Both the position numbers and the translations under genes were made by a program. Below the pieces are notes generated by a model. It saw only the letters and a program-made list of their open reading frames with translations, was not told the origin of the DNA and did not search any database. This document shows, one piece after another, positions 9,000-17,330 of a DNA stretch of 64,000 nucleotides (position 1 is its first letter; each line of letters starts with the position of its first letter). Source of the stretch: Cypionkella sp. (GTDB lineage Bacteria > Pseudomonadota > Alphaproteobacteria > Rhodobacterales > Rhodobacteraceae); assembly GCF_028290025.1 (NCBI RefSeq), contig NZ_JAQGKQ010000026.1, positions 29,848-93,847 of the forward strand, in the 5' to 3' direction.

Positions 9000-10109
9000 A
9001 TGCCAACCGAATTTATCAGCATCACCTTCCCCAATGCGTCCAACGACATCGCCCCGATCCCAGATGCGGCAATCGACCCCGCCTATCTGGTGCGCTATGC
9101 CCGCACTTTGGACGATTACGGTTTCAACTACACGCTGATCCCCTATCACTCCTCTTCGTTTGACCCGTTCACCATCGGGGCGACAATCTTGGCGGTGACG
9201 AAAAACATTCGAATCATTATAGCTCTGCGTCCGAATACGATTTATCCAACGGTCGCTGCCAAGGCGCTGGCGACGCTGTCACAGCTGGGTGGCGGGCGCG
9301 TTGTTGTCCATTTTATCGCGGGTGGTGATCCTGCAGAGCAAGCGCGTGAGGGCGATTTCCTGAGCAAGGAAGAACGCTATGAGCGGACGGCGGAATATAT
9401 TCGTATCTTGCGCCGGGCTTGGGCATCATCGGAAGCCTTTGACCATGAGGGCAAATATTACCAGTTCAAAAACTTCTCCAGCAAAGTGCGCCCTGTAGGT
9501 GGCACCATTCCGGTATCAGTCGGTGGCTCATCGGATGAGGCTTACCGAGTTGGCGGCGAGCTAGGCGATATCTTCGGGCTTTGGGGAGAGCCGCTGAAAG
9601 AAACCCGCGAGCAGATTGAGAAGATCAACGCCGCTGCTGCCGCTGCTGGACGCAAAGATCGTCCGCGCATTTGGGTAACGTTTCGCCCGATCACCGCAGA
9701 AACTGATGAGTTGGCATGGGAAAAAGCCTATCGCACGCTCGACCATCTGAATGCCGCCCGCGAAAATGGACTGGGGCGCAAACCTATCAACGCCAACCCG
9801 CCGCTGAACGTCGGCTCGCAACGACTGTTGGAAATTGCCAAGCGCGGCGACGTTCAGGATCGCGCGTTGTGGTATCCGACCGTCACGGCGACCAATGCCA
9901 GCGGTGCGTCAACCGCGCTGGTGGGGTCGCCTGAAACTATCGCGGCCTCGTTGCTCGATTATGTCGATCTGGGGGTCGAGCTGATCTCGGTGCGTGGCTA
10001 CGACAACTACAACGATGCGGTGGATTTGGGCCGTTATGTGCTGCCGTTGGTACGCAAGGGCATCGCCGAGCGTGAGGCGGCAAAAACGCCGCTTGCCGAA
10101 GCGGTATAG
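9000..10109 (+). CDS. LLM-class flavin monooxygenase 2, SsuD-like
   Basis: This 369-residue protein belongs to the alkanesulfonate-monooxygenase-like branch of the luciferase superfamily, which takes reduced flavin and oxygen to cut C-S bonds. Visible features are SITFPNAS at the N-terminus, DYGFNYTLIPYHSSSFDPF near residue 40, the LRPNTIYPTVAAKALATLSQ segment near residue 78 and GRVVVHFIAGGDPAEQAREG near residue 100, where SsuD-type enzymes bind flavin phosphate. The insertion ending in DHEGKYYQFKNF and PVSVGGSSDEAYRV are also typical. AGAGAGG just upstream supports the start at 9000. It has its own leader after a terminator, but its neighbours suggest the same pathway as monooxygenase 1. 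The desulfonation role is by family analogy. Confidence 0.82.
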   Translation: MPTEFISITFPNASNDIAPIPDAAIDPAYLVRYARTLDDYGFNYTLIPYHSSSFDPFTIGATILAVTKNIRIIIALRPNTIYPTVAAKALATLSQLGGGRVVVHFIAGGDPAEQAREGDFLSKEERYERTAEYIRILRRAWASSEAFDHEGKYYQFKNFSSKVRPVGGTIPVSVGGSSDEAYRVGGELGDIFGLWGEPLKETREQIEKINAAAAAAGRKDRPRIWVTFRPITAETDELAWEKAYRTLDHLNAARENGLGRKPINANPPLNVGSQRLLEIAKRGDVQDRALWYPTVTATNASGASTALVGSPETIAASLLDYVDLGVELISVRGYDNYNDAVDLGRYVLPLVRKGIAEREAAKTPLAEAV

Positions 10110-10131
10110 GCCCAGAGCCAGACAAAATTCT

Positions 10132-10159
10132 GCCGGGGTCGGGTATGTCCGATCCCGGC
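10132..10159 (+). terminator. Stable hairpin between monooxygenase 2 and the acyl-CoA-dehydrogenase-like gene
   Basis: GCCGGGGTCGG (10132-10142) pairs with CCGATCCCGGC (10149-10159) over 11 bp including one G-T pair. No T-run follows. It may attenuate or process the transcript rather than end it. Confidence 0.4.
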
Positions 10160-10190
10160 TATTCGCTCCGATGACAAATGAGACCTGCCC

Positions 10191-11405
10191 GTGATAATCG
10201 AACCCGTGACCGCCGAAACCGAAACACAAAATGCCGTGATCGTCCCGGCAGAAACGCTTGCCCGCATCGCGGCAGCGGGGAAGATCGCGGACCGCAGCGG
10301 CAGCTTTCCGGCGGAAGGTATTCGCGCGCTGCACGATGCGGGATTGTTGCAGGCGACGGTGAGCAAACGCTACGGCGGCCAGGGCGGCGATCTCGATACG
10401 TTGGTGCAGATCATTAGCCAAGTCGGCACTGCCGATCCTTCGGTGGCGCTGATCGTCACGATGAACCTCGCCAACCATCTCGCCCAAGCCGAGCGCAACC
10501 ACTGGCCGAACGATGTGTATCAGCAGATCGTCTCGGAAGGTCGCACCCGGCCAATCCTGTTGAACGCGGCACGGGTGGAGCCTGACCTCGGCTCGCCTTC
10601 GCGCGGTGGTTTGCCCCAAACCCGCGCGCGGCGCACGGCGAATGGCTGGGCGATCAGCGGCACCAAGCGATTTGTCACAGGGTCCGAAGGGCTCACGCAT
10701 CACCTCGTCTGGGCTACAACGGATGAGACACCCACACGCGTCGGCACCTTCATCGTGCCAGCCGAGACGCCGGGCATCACAATTGTAAAAAATTGGGACA
10801 GTCTGGGGATGCGGGCCACGTCTTCACATGATGTGGTATACGATAACGTGACGGTGCCGATTGCGCATGTGTTGGATCTGGTTGAGGCTGGTAAGGGTCA
10901 GCAGGATAATTTGGGTCACGCGCTGCTAACGCTGGGGCTGACCTCGATTTACCTTGGCGTTGGTGAGGCCGCTGCCGCTGCCTTTGCCAAGTTCGCGCAT
11001 GATCGCATCCCCGCTAATCTGGGTCGCCCGATTGCCGAAACTGAGCGCATCATCTCGGTCGCCGGAGAGATTGATTTGCTGATATCCTCGGCTCGCACTT
11101 TTCTGTTCGACGCATTCGCGCTGCATCGCGATGATACGCTGCATCTATTGCGCGTCCGTCTGATCGTAGGGCGGCAGCTGCAAGAGGCGGTGGGTCTGGC
11201 GGTGCGCACGCTTGGCAATCCCGGCTTGGCCGCCGGATTGGGGCTCGAAAGGCACTTCCGCGACATTCAGGCGGTGCTGGTTCATGCGCCGCAAGAGGAT
11301 ACTTCGCTGACCATGCTGGGCCGCAGCGCTTTTGCCCGGTTTAAAGCCGCCCGCGAAGCCGAAACTCTGGAGACCAACCTCCCGCTAAGGCAGGCCGTCC
11401 AATGA
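10191..11405 (+). CDS. Acyl-CoA-dehydrogenase-like flavoenzyme (SfnB/DszC group)
   Basis: This 404-residue flavoprotein has the three-part acyl-CoA dehydrogenase fold: an N-terminal helical domain with KRYGGQGGDLDTL (about residues 60-72), a middle beta domain with GWAISGTKRFVTGSEGLTHH (about 145-165), and a C-terminal helical domain with RTLGNPGLAAGLGLERHFRDI near residue 340. The C-terminal arginine- and glycine-rich segment resembles SfnB and DszC, which act on sulfones and thiophenes, more than fatty-acid enzymes. The start is a GTG at 10191 with only a weak upstream ribosome site; GTG 10206 is close by and not in conflict. Association with two LLM monooxygenases and an importer strengthens a role in flavin-dependent oxidation of an imported compound. 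Confidence 0.75.
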   Translation: MIIEPVTAETETQNAVIVPAETLARIAAAGKIADRSGSFPAEGIRALHDAGLLQATVSKRYGGQGGDLDTLVQIISQVGTADPSVALIVTMNLANHLAQAERNHWPNDVYQQIVSEGRTRPILLNAARVEPDLGSPSRGGLPQTRARRTANGWAISGTKRFVTGSEGLTHHLVWATTDETPTRVGTFIVPAETPGITIVKNWDSLGMRATSSHDVVYDNVTVPIAHVLDLVEAGKGQQDNLGHALLTLGLTSIYLGVGEAAAAAFAKFAHDRIPANLGRPIAETERIISVAGEIDLLISSARTFLFDAFALHRDDTLHLLRVRLIVGRQLQEAVGLAVRTLGNPGLAAGLGLERHFRDIQAVLVHAPQEDTSLTMLGRSAFARFKAAREAETLETNLPLRQAVQ

Positions 11406-11445
11406 TCGCCAGTACTTGCCAAAACTTTGCTGAAAAGGCCAGCCA

Positions 11446-12450
11446 ATGACATATGTAATTTTTGGCGCGGGTGCTGTCGGCACCAGCCTTGCCGCGCAGT
11501 TTACCGAAGCTGGCATCGACACCGTTCTGGTGGGTCGGGGTCGCCAGCTCGAACATCTTCGCAGCCACGGTCTGCTTTACAAGCGCGCACAAGGCCCCTG
11601 GCAAATTGCACTGAATCTGAGTGATATCAATTCATTGCGCCTGAAACCCGATGACATTCTGCTGCTGGCGGTAAAGGGTCAGGATGTGGAGGAGTTGAGT
11701 GCCCAGATCGCCCTACTTCCGGTCGAAGGTGGCGGCGTGGCGGCGGATTTACCGGTGGTGACGATGCAAAACGGGCTTGAGGCCGAGCGGATCGTTGCGC
11801 GTCGTTTCTCTCGACTTTACGCCGCGGTGGTGCGGGTGCCTGCGATTTATACCGAGGTCGGCAAGGTCAGCGTCTTGGCCGAACCGCAATTCGCCAGCGT
11901 CAGCATTGGTCGCTTTCCGCAAGGCCGCGATGCGATCTCGGCTCGGCTTACCGCAGATTTGACGCGGGCGAATGCTCTCGCGGAGGAACATGCAGATATC
12001 CGGCGCTGGAAGGCGCAGAAACTGACCTACAACGTGCGCAATGTGGTTGAGCTGTTCGCGGGCACGCCAGACCAGGTGGCTTTCGTCGGTAATGCCTTGG
12101 CCGCTGAGGCTGAAGTGGTGCTGAAGGCGGCGGGGTTTGATCCTGCTGCCGAGGCCGAACGTAAGGTAAGTCTTGCGGGCTGGAAAGTAACCCGCGATCC
12201 GACCGCACCCAGCGGGCAATCCACCTGGCAAAGCTTCACACGCGGGGCGCGCAGCGAGGTTGATTTCCTGAACGGCGAAATTGTGCTGCAATCGCGGTTG
12301 CATGGGCTGGATGCACCGTGGAATCTTGCCGCGCAAAGGCTTGCCGCGGAACTGGCGGCGAGTGGCGGCGTCCCGGGCAGCATAGCACTGGACAGACTTG
12401 TCTCATTGGCGCAGTCAGATGCACAGGCCCGAGCGGCAGCGGCACATTGA
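11446..12450 (+). CDS. Ketopantoate-reductase-family oxidoreductase (ApbA/PanE-like)
   Basis: This 334-residue NAD(P)-dependent reductase has the N-terminal Rossmann signature VIFGAGAVGTSLAAQF (residues 4-19) and the family motif ILLLAVKGQDVEEL near residue 70, followed by VVTMQNGLEAE near 105. The C-terminal helical domain contains KLTYNVRNVVELF near residue 190. True PanE enzymes reduce 2-dehydropantoate, but many homologues in catabolic operons act on other 2-keto acids. The C-terminal half is divergent and its setting is degradative, so pantothenate synthesis is not implied. AAAAGG precedes the ATG at 11446. The stop codon overlaps a TTG that probably starts the TetR gene. Confidence 0.75.
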   Translation: MTYVIFGAGAVGTSLAAQFTEAGIDTVLVGRGRQLEHLRSHGLLYKRAQGPWQIALNLSDINSLRLKPDDILLLAVKGQDVEELSAQIALLPVEGGGVAADLPVVTMQNGLEAERIVARRFSRLYAAVVRVPAIYTEVGKVSVLAEPQFASVSIGRFPQGRDAISARLTADLTRANALAEEHADIRRWKAQKLTYNVRNVVELFAGTPDQVAFVGNALAAEAEVVLKAAGFDPAAEAERKVSLAGWKVTRDPTAPSGQSTWQSFTRGARSEVDFLNGEIVLQSRLHGLDAPWNLAAQRLAAELAASGGVPGSIALDRLVSLAQSDAQARAAAAH

Positions 12451-13061
12451 CGGTTTGCAGAAGAGCGCCGACAGTCAACAGATCGAGCATTGCAAGCCAT
12501 ATCTTGAATGTGGCGGGCGGGCTTTTCTATAGCGAGGGCATCCGCGCCGTCGGCATCGACCGGATAATCCGGGAGTCCGATATCGCCAAGGCCACGCTGT
12601 ATCGGCACTATCGATCGAAGGAAGATCTGGTTTTGGCCTATCTGCGAGAACGGCATATTGCGGTGATGGCAGGGCTTGATGAAGTTTTGGCGCTGCACAC
12701 GGCGCCGCGCGACCAGATAGCCGAGATTTTTGAGCGTCTTTATCAGAAGGCGGGAAACCCAAACTTTCGCGGCTGTGCCTTTGGCTTGGCTGTAGCGGAA
12801 CATGGCGCAAGCGCGCGCATCGTTGGCCTTGCGCGGATGCACAAAACCGCCGTGGCCGATGAGCTAAACAGTATCGCCCTGCGCGCCGGATTGGTCGAGG
12901 CTGATCAAATCGGCCGCCATCTAGCATTGCTATACGATGGCGCACTGGCCCGCCGCGCCGTTTATGGCAACGTGGTGCCGATGCGGGATGCCAAAGAATG
13001 TGCGCTGGCTTTGTTCGATCATGCGGCGCGGAATGAGCTAATGGGAAAAATCGGGATATGA
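12447..13061 (+). CDS. TetR-family transcriptional regulator, probable TTG start
   Basis: This protein of about 204 residues has an N-terminal TetR helix-turn-helix. The segment ASHILNVAGGLFYSEGIRAV is followed by IIRESDIAKATLYRHYRSKE, which includes the recognition helix. The ligand domain is variable, as usual. No ATG or GTG lies in frame at a sensible place: the open frame extends far upstream into the PanE-like gene, while the domain starts about 15 residues after a TTG at 12447 that overlaps the PanE stop (TTGA). That overlap mirrors the coupled junctions elsewhere in this set. Position inside the operon suggests autoregulation and control of the importer-monooxygenase genes, possibly through the GACAGGTCG motifs; that is inference. 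Confidence 0.75.
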   Translation: MTVCRRAPTVNRSSIASHILNVAGGLFYSEGIRAVGIDRIIRESDIAKATLYRHYRSKEDLVLAYLRERHIAVMAGLDEVLALHTAPRDQIAEIFERLYQKAGNPNFRGCAFGLAVAEHGASARIVGLARMHKTAVADELNSIALRAGLVEADQIGRHLALLYDGALARRAVYGNVVPMRDAKECALALFDHAARNELMGKIGI

Positions 13062-13660
13062 CGCAGAAGATCGACTACTTTTTCGGGCTGGGCTCGCCCT
13101 GGGCTTATGTGGGGCTGGATGCTTTCACGGCGCTTGCCACCGCGCATTTGGCTGACATCGTGCCACATGTGATCCCGGTGATCGAAGAAAATGGCGGTAT
13201 CTATTCGCGCAACCGTCCGCCCCTACGCCGCGCCTATTGGTTCACCGACCTGAAACGCTGGGCAAATCGTCGCGGCGTCACGCTGGAATTCGCAGGCCGC
13301 GAGGCGCTTTCGGATATTGCTCCCGCAGGCGATCTGGTGGTGGCTGCATGGCTGCGCGGCGATGATTGGCTGGCCTTAGCCCGTGCCTTCCATCAAGCGT
13401 TCTGGGGTCGTGCCGAGGATATCGGTGCTGCCGATGTGCGCGCTCGGATTACAACCGAGGCGGGTCTGGACAGTGTTAGCCTTGAAGCCTTCGCCAAAGG
13501 CCCCGAAGTCGCTGCGCGCAAGGCCGAAAGCCTTGAGATCGCGCGTAAAGCAGGGGTCTTTGGCTTGCCGTCTTACATCGTGGTCGGCGAGTTGTTCTGG
13601 GGTCAGGATAGCTTGCCGTTCCTTGACAGCCACCTGAAAGGCGAGAAGTTGATCGCCTGA
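13058..13660 (+). CDS. 2-hydroxychromene-2-carboxylate isomerase / kappa-GST-like protein
   Basis: This 200-residue protein has the DsbA-like thioredoxin fold with inserted helical domain. The N-terminal YFFGLGSPWAYVG carries SPW where DsbA has its CxxC, so it is not a disulfide oxidase; in HCCA isomerases and kappa-class GSTs this serine contacts glutathione. The C-terminal VFGLPSYIVVGELFWGQDSL contains the cis-proline and the WGQD ending typical of HCCA isomerases. Known members isomerise a ring-opened naphthalene intermediate using glutathione, but many homologues sit in unrelated catabolic loci. It overlaps the TetR gene by 4 nt (ATGA at 13058) and is the last gene of the plus-strand run. 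Confidence 0.82.
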   Translation: MTQKIDYFFGLGSPWAYVGLDAFTALATAHLADIVPHVIPVIEENGGIYSRNRPPLRRAYWFTDLKRWANRRGVTLEFAGREALSDIAPAGDLVVAAWLRGDDWLALARAFHQAFWGRAEDIGAADVRARITTEAGLDSVSLEAFAKGPEVAARKAESLEIARKAGVFGLPSYIVVGELFWGQDSLPFLDSHLKGEKLIA

Positions 13661-13702
13661 GCAGTCCTAGGTAGAAGCTTCAAACTTCGCCTTCCCCTAA
13701 CG

Positions 13703-13726
13703 CCGCCCCGGATCAAGGTCGGGGGC
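13703..13726. terminator. Possible bidirectional terminator between convergent genes
   Basis: GCCCCGGA and TCGGGGGC around 13703-13726 can pair with one mismatch across a short loop. It sits between the stops of the kappa-GST-like gene and the convergent FAD-oxidase gene. No T-run is evident. Confidence 0.3.
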
Positions 13727-13784
13727 TGATTAGGGATGACGCAATGATCTGATCAAGGCAACAGGCTTTGGATCGGCAATCGGA

Positions 13785-15170
13785 TCAGTTATCATCCACA
13801 TCCGGTAAGATTTTGCCGGGATTGAATAGCCCCGCTGGGTCAAGTGCCGCCTTGATCCGCCGCATCACCGCTAGGGCCGGGCCATGCTCGGCGCGTAGGT
13901 ATTTCATTTTGCCCAGACCTACGCCATGCTCGCCCGTGCAGGTGCCATCGACCGACAGCGCCTTTTCTACCATCGCCGCATTGATCCGATTGACGATGGC
14001 CTCATCTTCCGGTGCGTTCGGATCGAGGGCAAAAACCACATGAAAATTGCCGTCTCCAACATGCCCCATGATCGCATAAGGCACCGGACAGTCCGTCATC
14101 AAGCCTTTGGCATGTATGATACATTCGGCCAACGCACCGATCGGCACGCAGACATCCGTGGGCCAACCGCGCGATCCGGGGCGCATCGCAAGCGTGGCGT
14201 TGTAGGCAGAGTGGCGGGCCTTCCATAGGCGACTGCGATCCTCCTCGGCGCGCGCCCATCGAAAGCCTGAACAGCCGTTGGCTTCGGCAAGGCTGCGAAA
14301 CACCTCAACCTGTGCCTCCACTTCTGCCGCACTGCCGCCAAATTCGACGAACAATGTATCCGCCACAGTTTCAGATAAGTGTGAAAACGCGTTGACCGCA
14401 GCGATAGCGCCCGCGTCGAGATATTCCATGCGCCCGGGTTGCAAGCCACATTGAATAGCTTCGATCGCGGTGCGGCTGGCCTCTGCCGGGCCGGGAAAGG
14501 TGCAGACGGCAGCCAGCACGGCTTCGGGGCGGCCGTGAAGCCGCAGGGTGACCTCGGTAATGATGCCCAAGGTGCCCTCTGAGCCAAGGTAAAGATGCGT
14601 CAGATCGTAACCAGCCGAGGTTTTGCGTGCCCGCCGCGCCGTACGGATAATCTCGCCCTGCGGCGTCACCACGGTCAGGTTCAGCACATTTTCGGCCATG
14701 GTGCCATAACGTACAGCACTGGTGCCCGAAGCCCGGGTGGCGCACATGCCGCCCAAGGTTGCATTGGCCCCAGGATCAACCGGAAAGAACAGCCCGGTGT
14801 CCCGCAGATCGGTGTTCAAAGCCTCGCGCGTGATGCCAGCCTCTACCGTGCAGTCCAGATCATCTGGGCTGACGCGAAGCAGTCGGTTCATCCGCATCAT
14901 ATCTATGCTGACGCCTCCCCGAACCGCCGCCACATGCGCCTCTAACGACGAGCCAAGGCCATGGGCGATCAGCGGGACTTTGGCGGATGTGCAGATGCGG
15001 ACGATTGCGGCCACCTCCTCGGTGGTCAGCGGCCAAGCAACCGCATCCGGGGGTTGCGGCGCGTGATGGGTTTCATGGCCCGCGTGATGGTTGCGGTCGG
15101 CCAGCTTGTTCGAAAACCTCTCGCCCAACAGAGCGGAAAGGGCTGCAACAGTACTGTTTTCAATCGGCAT
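13785..15170 (-). CDS. FAD-linked oxidase, D-lactate dehydrogenase (cytochrome)-like
   Basis: This 461-residue flavoprotein belongs to the vanillyl-alcohol-oxidase fold group that includes GlcD and mitochondrial-type D-lactate dehydrogenases. These enzymes oxidise 2-hydroxy acids and pass electrons to cytochrome or quinone. The FAD domain shows PLIAHGLGSSLEAHV near residue 70, VDPGANATLGGMCATRASGT near 130 and YLGSEGTLGIITEVTL near 190. The C-terminal substrate domain ends with the conserved GHVGDGNFHVVF (about residue 375) and CTGEHGVGLGKMKYL (about 420). There is no signal peptide. It is transcribed toward the plus-strand operon and away from an apparently decayed region. Substrate could be D-lactate, glycolate or D-2-hydroxyglutarate; the overall pattern fits D-lactate best. 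Confidence 0.85.
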   Translation of the reverse strand: MPIENSTVAALSALLGERFSNKLADRNHHAGHETHHAPQPPDAVAWPLTTEEVAAIVRICTSAKVPLIAHGLGSSLEAHVAAVRGGVSIDMMRMNRLLRVSPDDLDCTVEAGITREALNTDLRDTGLFFPVDPGANATLGGMCATRASGTSAVRYGTMAENVLNLTVVTPQGEIIRTARRARKTSAGYDLTHLYLGSEGTLGIITEVTLRLHGRPEAVLAAVCTFPGPAEASRTAIEAIQCGLQPGRMEYLDAGAIAAVNAFSHLSETVADTLFVEFGGSAAEVEAQVEVFRSLAEANGCSGFRWARAEEDRSRLWKARHSAYNATLAMRPGSRGWPTDVCVPIGALAECIIHAKGLMTDCPVPYAIMGHVGDGNFHVVFALDPNAPEDEAIVNRINAAMVEKALSVDGTCTGEHGVGLGKMKYLRAEHGPALAVMRRIKAALDPAGLFNPGKILPDVDDN

Positions 15171-16189
15171 CCGACATTTCTTCCCTTACGCGTATGATGT
15201 TCAGCCGATAGTCCGGCGTGACATTCTGGTATTGCTTTTTGAGTATATCAACGCTTGTTCGCACCCAAAGTTCGGTGAAAGTACCTCAATTTTCCGGCTG
15301 GGGTGGCTACTACATCGACCTTAAGCAAGTGACGATCTCGGTTGACAGGCGATTGCCCATGCGCGCAGGTTTGGCAGACCGGTCAGGAAACGCGTGGCGC
15401 TGTGGTCCAACGCCTGCAAGCGCCAGAGCAGAACTGCGGCATCTTGATTGCGCAAGGGCAAGGCTGACGCCCCCCAAGTGGCAATCTTTTGCAGAAGCAC
15501 GTTCAGACGCAGCCCCGCCATACTGAAGTGGGTCAGTGGGGAAAACAGCGCGATCCCAGCCAGCGCCTCAACAGGTTGGCGCGTGAGATAAGACACGTTT
15601 TGTTCCCCTGACGCCTGAGGGCTGGAAACGCGGGAGAAATGGCGATGAGTCAGAACCGGATACACCAAGCGTTAGTCCACCAGTATGATTGTTATAATAA
15701 ACGACCGAGCCATCGCCTTTAATGTGCGCTTTTGCCATGCCAACGTGAACTCTAAACCTGCAAGCAAAATTAGAAGATTAAACCCGTGACCGAGGGTCGA
15801 AGAGAGTATCTATATCGTGCTGCCCGACATCGGGCGCGGTCAACATCCTGAAGCTGTGCGGCAGATCATGTTTATGCATTCGAAAGCGATCACGGAAGCG
15901 ATTGCAAAATAAGCGAAATCGTCATTTATTTCCGGCTTAGACCGCGCCCGCTGGCTTGGCGAAACGCCCTAGGAAGAGCACTGTCGTGCTGCTTTAGCGG
16001 CAGCTTTGGGCCGGATCCGCAAATGACACTGATGCATGCGCAGGAGGCTTGTGCTCTGCCCACTTGATCGACTCGCGGCGTCGCTCCGGGTGCGGGTCGC
16101 TAATGACAACTAAAAGCAAAATCCCAAGTCAAAGCCGCGAAAATCCTGCCACAGCTTCGTGACTATCATCATCAGACCGTTCCGCGGGA
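15171..16189. other. One-kilobase gene-poor region with possible coding remnants
   Basis: No intact gene is convincing here. A short frame in plus orientation ending at 15912 reads YIVLPDIGRGQHPEAV and then VRQIMFMHSKAITEAIAK before a stop, which looks like the tail of a real protein, perhaps the FCD end of a GntR-type regulator. No matching N-terminal part is visible upstream. A 115-codon minus-strand frame at 15321-15668 has no recognisable domain. Together with the truncated GlmU-like gene next door, this suggests a rearrangement or deletion scar. The leader of the D-lactate-dehydrogenase-like gene occupies the first 150 bases. Confidence 0.45.
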
Positions 16190-17212
16190 TCAGAAGTGGG
16201 AGCAACCTTCCCCGCCAGTACCCGCAGCGTGCGCCGACGGCGGAATTGCTGTCGAACTTCGGCCGATCGGCTCGACGAGACTGCCCCGCCGCACTACGCA
16301 GTCTGCAAGATACGCAAATGCCGAAATCTCGACATCGTCTTCGACGGTGACGCCTGGCGCGAATACGACATTCGGCCCGATTGTTATGTCGCGTCCGAGT
16401 TTCGTGTCGAACGAAAAAAATACGGTCTCTGGCGCGGCCATAGAAACGCCACTCTGCATCGCCTCAACTCTGGCACGGCGCTGAAATGCAGCCTCGGCTT
16501 CTGCGAGTTCGACTCGCGAGTTCACTCCGCGCGCTTCATCTTGCTCGCAGAGTACCACACTGCAGTCTTTGCCTTCCGAGCGTGCGATGCTGACGACATC
16601 GGTCAGAAAATACTCTCGTCGCGAATTGTCATCCGAGAGCGCGGGAAGCCAACGCCTTGCATCGGAAGCGTCAAACGCCATCACGCCGGAATTGCACAAG
16701 GTGACGGCAGCCTCAGCTGCACTGGCCTCTCCAGACTCGACGATGCGTTGGAGGAAGCCCGCTTCGTTGCGTATCAAGCGGCCATAGCGAAACGGATGCG
16801 GTGTGTCGAAACCAAGAACCGCGACGCGCCCCGGTGCCGCAATAAGTTCGCGCAATGTGTCCGGGCGGGTCAGCGGCGTATCGGCGTACAGCACTACTAT
16901 CCGCCCTTCAAATCCCCCTAATGCGGAAAGACCACACAACGCGGCATTGCCAGTACCACAAGCGCGCGGCTGAACGGCGATGATAACTTCGGGGCTTAGC
17001 CTGCGCACAGCCACAGCAACGTCTTTGGCATCGGCGCTCACCACCACAACACATCGCCGCGGTGAGAGTGCCTCGGCGGTACGCAGGGCGTGGCGCAGAA
17101 GCGATGCACCGGCGAGGTTGTGCAATGGCTTCGGGCAGTTTGAATTCATTCGTCCGCCTGTGCCCCCGGCAAGTATCACGATGGCAAGCGGGGGGCGGGG
17201 TTGCCGAAACAT
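16190..17212 (-). CDS. GlmU-like UDP-GlcNAc pyrophosphorylase, truncated acetyltransferase domain
   Basis: This 340-residue protein carries the GlmU uridylyltransferase domain: VILAGGTGGRMNSNCPKPLH (residues 11-30) with the nucleotide-binding Lys in PKPLH, QPRACGTGNAAL near residue 75 and VLYADTPLT near 100. A left-handed beta-helix begins near residue 265 but stops after about two to three coils, whereas full GlmU has about 450 residues with complete acetyltransferase sites. The final residues (PPSAHAAGTGGEGCSHF) look like a corrupted version of the conserved arginine-rich helix coil. It may therefore still make UDP-GlcNAc from GlcNAc-1-phosphate, or be decaying. ATG 17212 is preferred over longer starts because AGGAAAG precedes it. 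It is the last gene of the glycan operon. Confidence 0.8.
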   Translation of the reverse strand: MFRQPRPPLAIVILAGGTGGRMNSNCPKPLHNLAGASLLRHALRTAEALSPRRCVVVVSADAKDVAVAVRRLSPEVIIAVQPRACGTGNAALCGLSALGGFEGRIVVLYADTPLTRPDTLRELIAAPGRVAVLGFDTPHPFRYGRLIRNEAGFLQRIVESGEASAAEAAVTLCNSGVMAFDASDARRWLPALSDDNSRREYFLTDVVSIARSEGKDCSVVLCEQDEARGVNSRVELAEAEAAFQRRARVEAMQSGVSMAAPETVFFSFDTKLGRDITIGPNVVFAPGVTVEDDVEISAFAYLADCVVRRGSLVEPIGRSSTAIPPSAHAAGTGGEGCSHF

Positions 17213-17330
17213 CTGGTCTTTCCTCGAATTGCTCAAAGCGGCGCGGAGGCGATCTTTGAAATCCCTTGATCGGCTTGGATAGCTGAGGACGATGACGATC
17301 GTATCAGGGACCGTCTGGCATCGGCGCAGT

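Noticed and set aside
15321..15668. Minus-strand open frame of 115 codons in the gene-poor region
   Set aside because: No domain, signal or ribosome site was recognised and codon use is unlike its neighbours; kept only as part of the decayed region.
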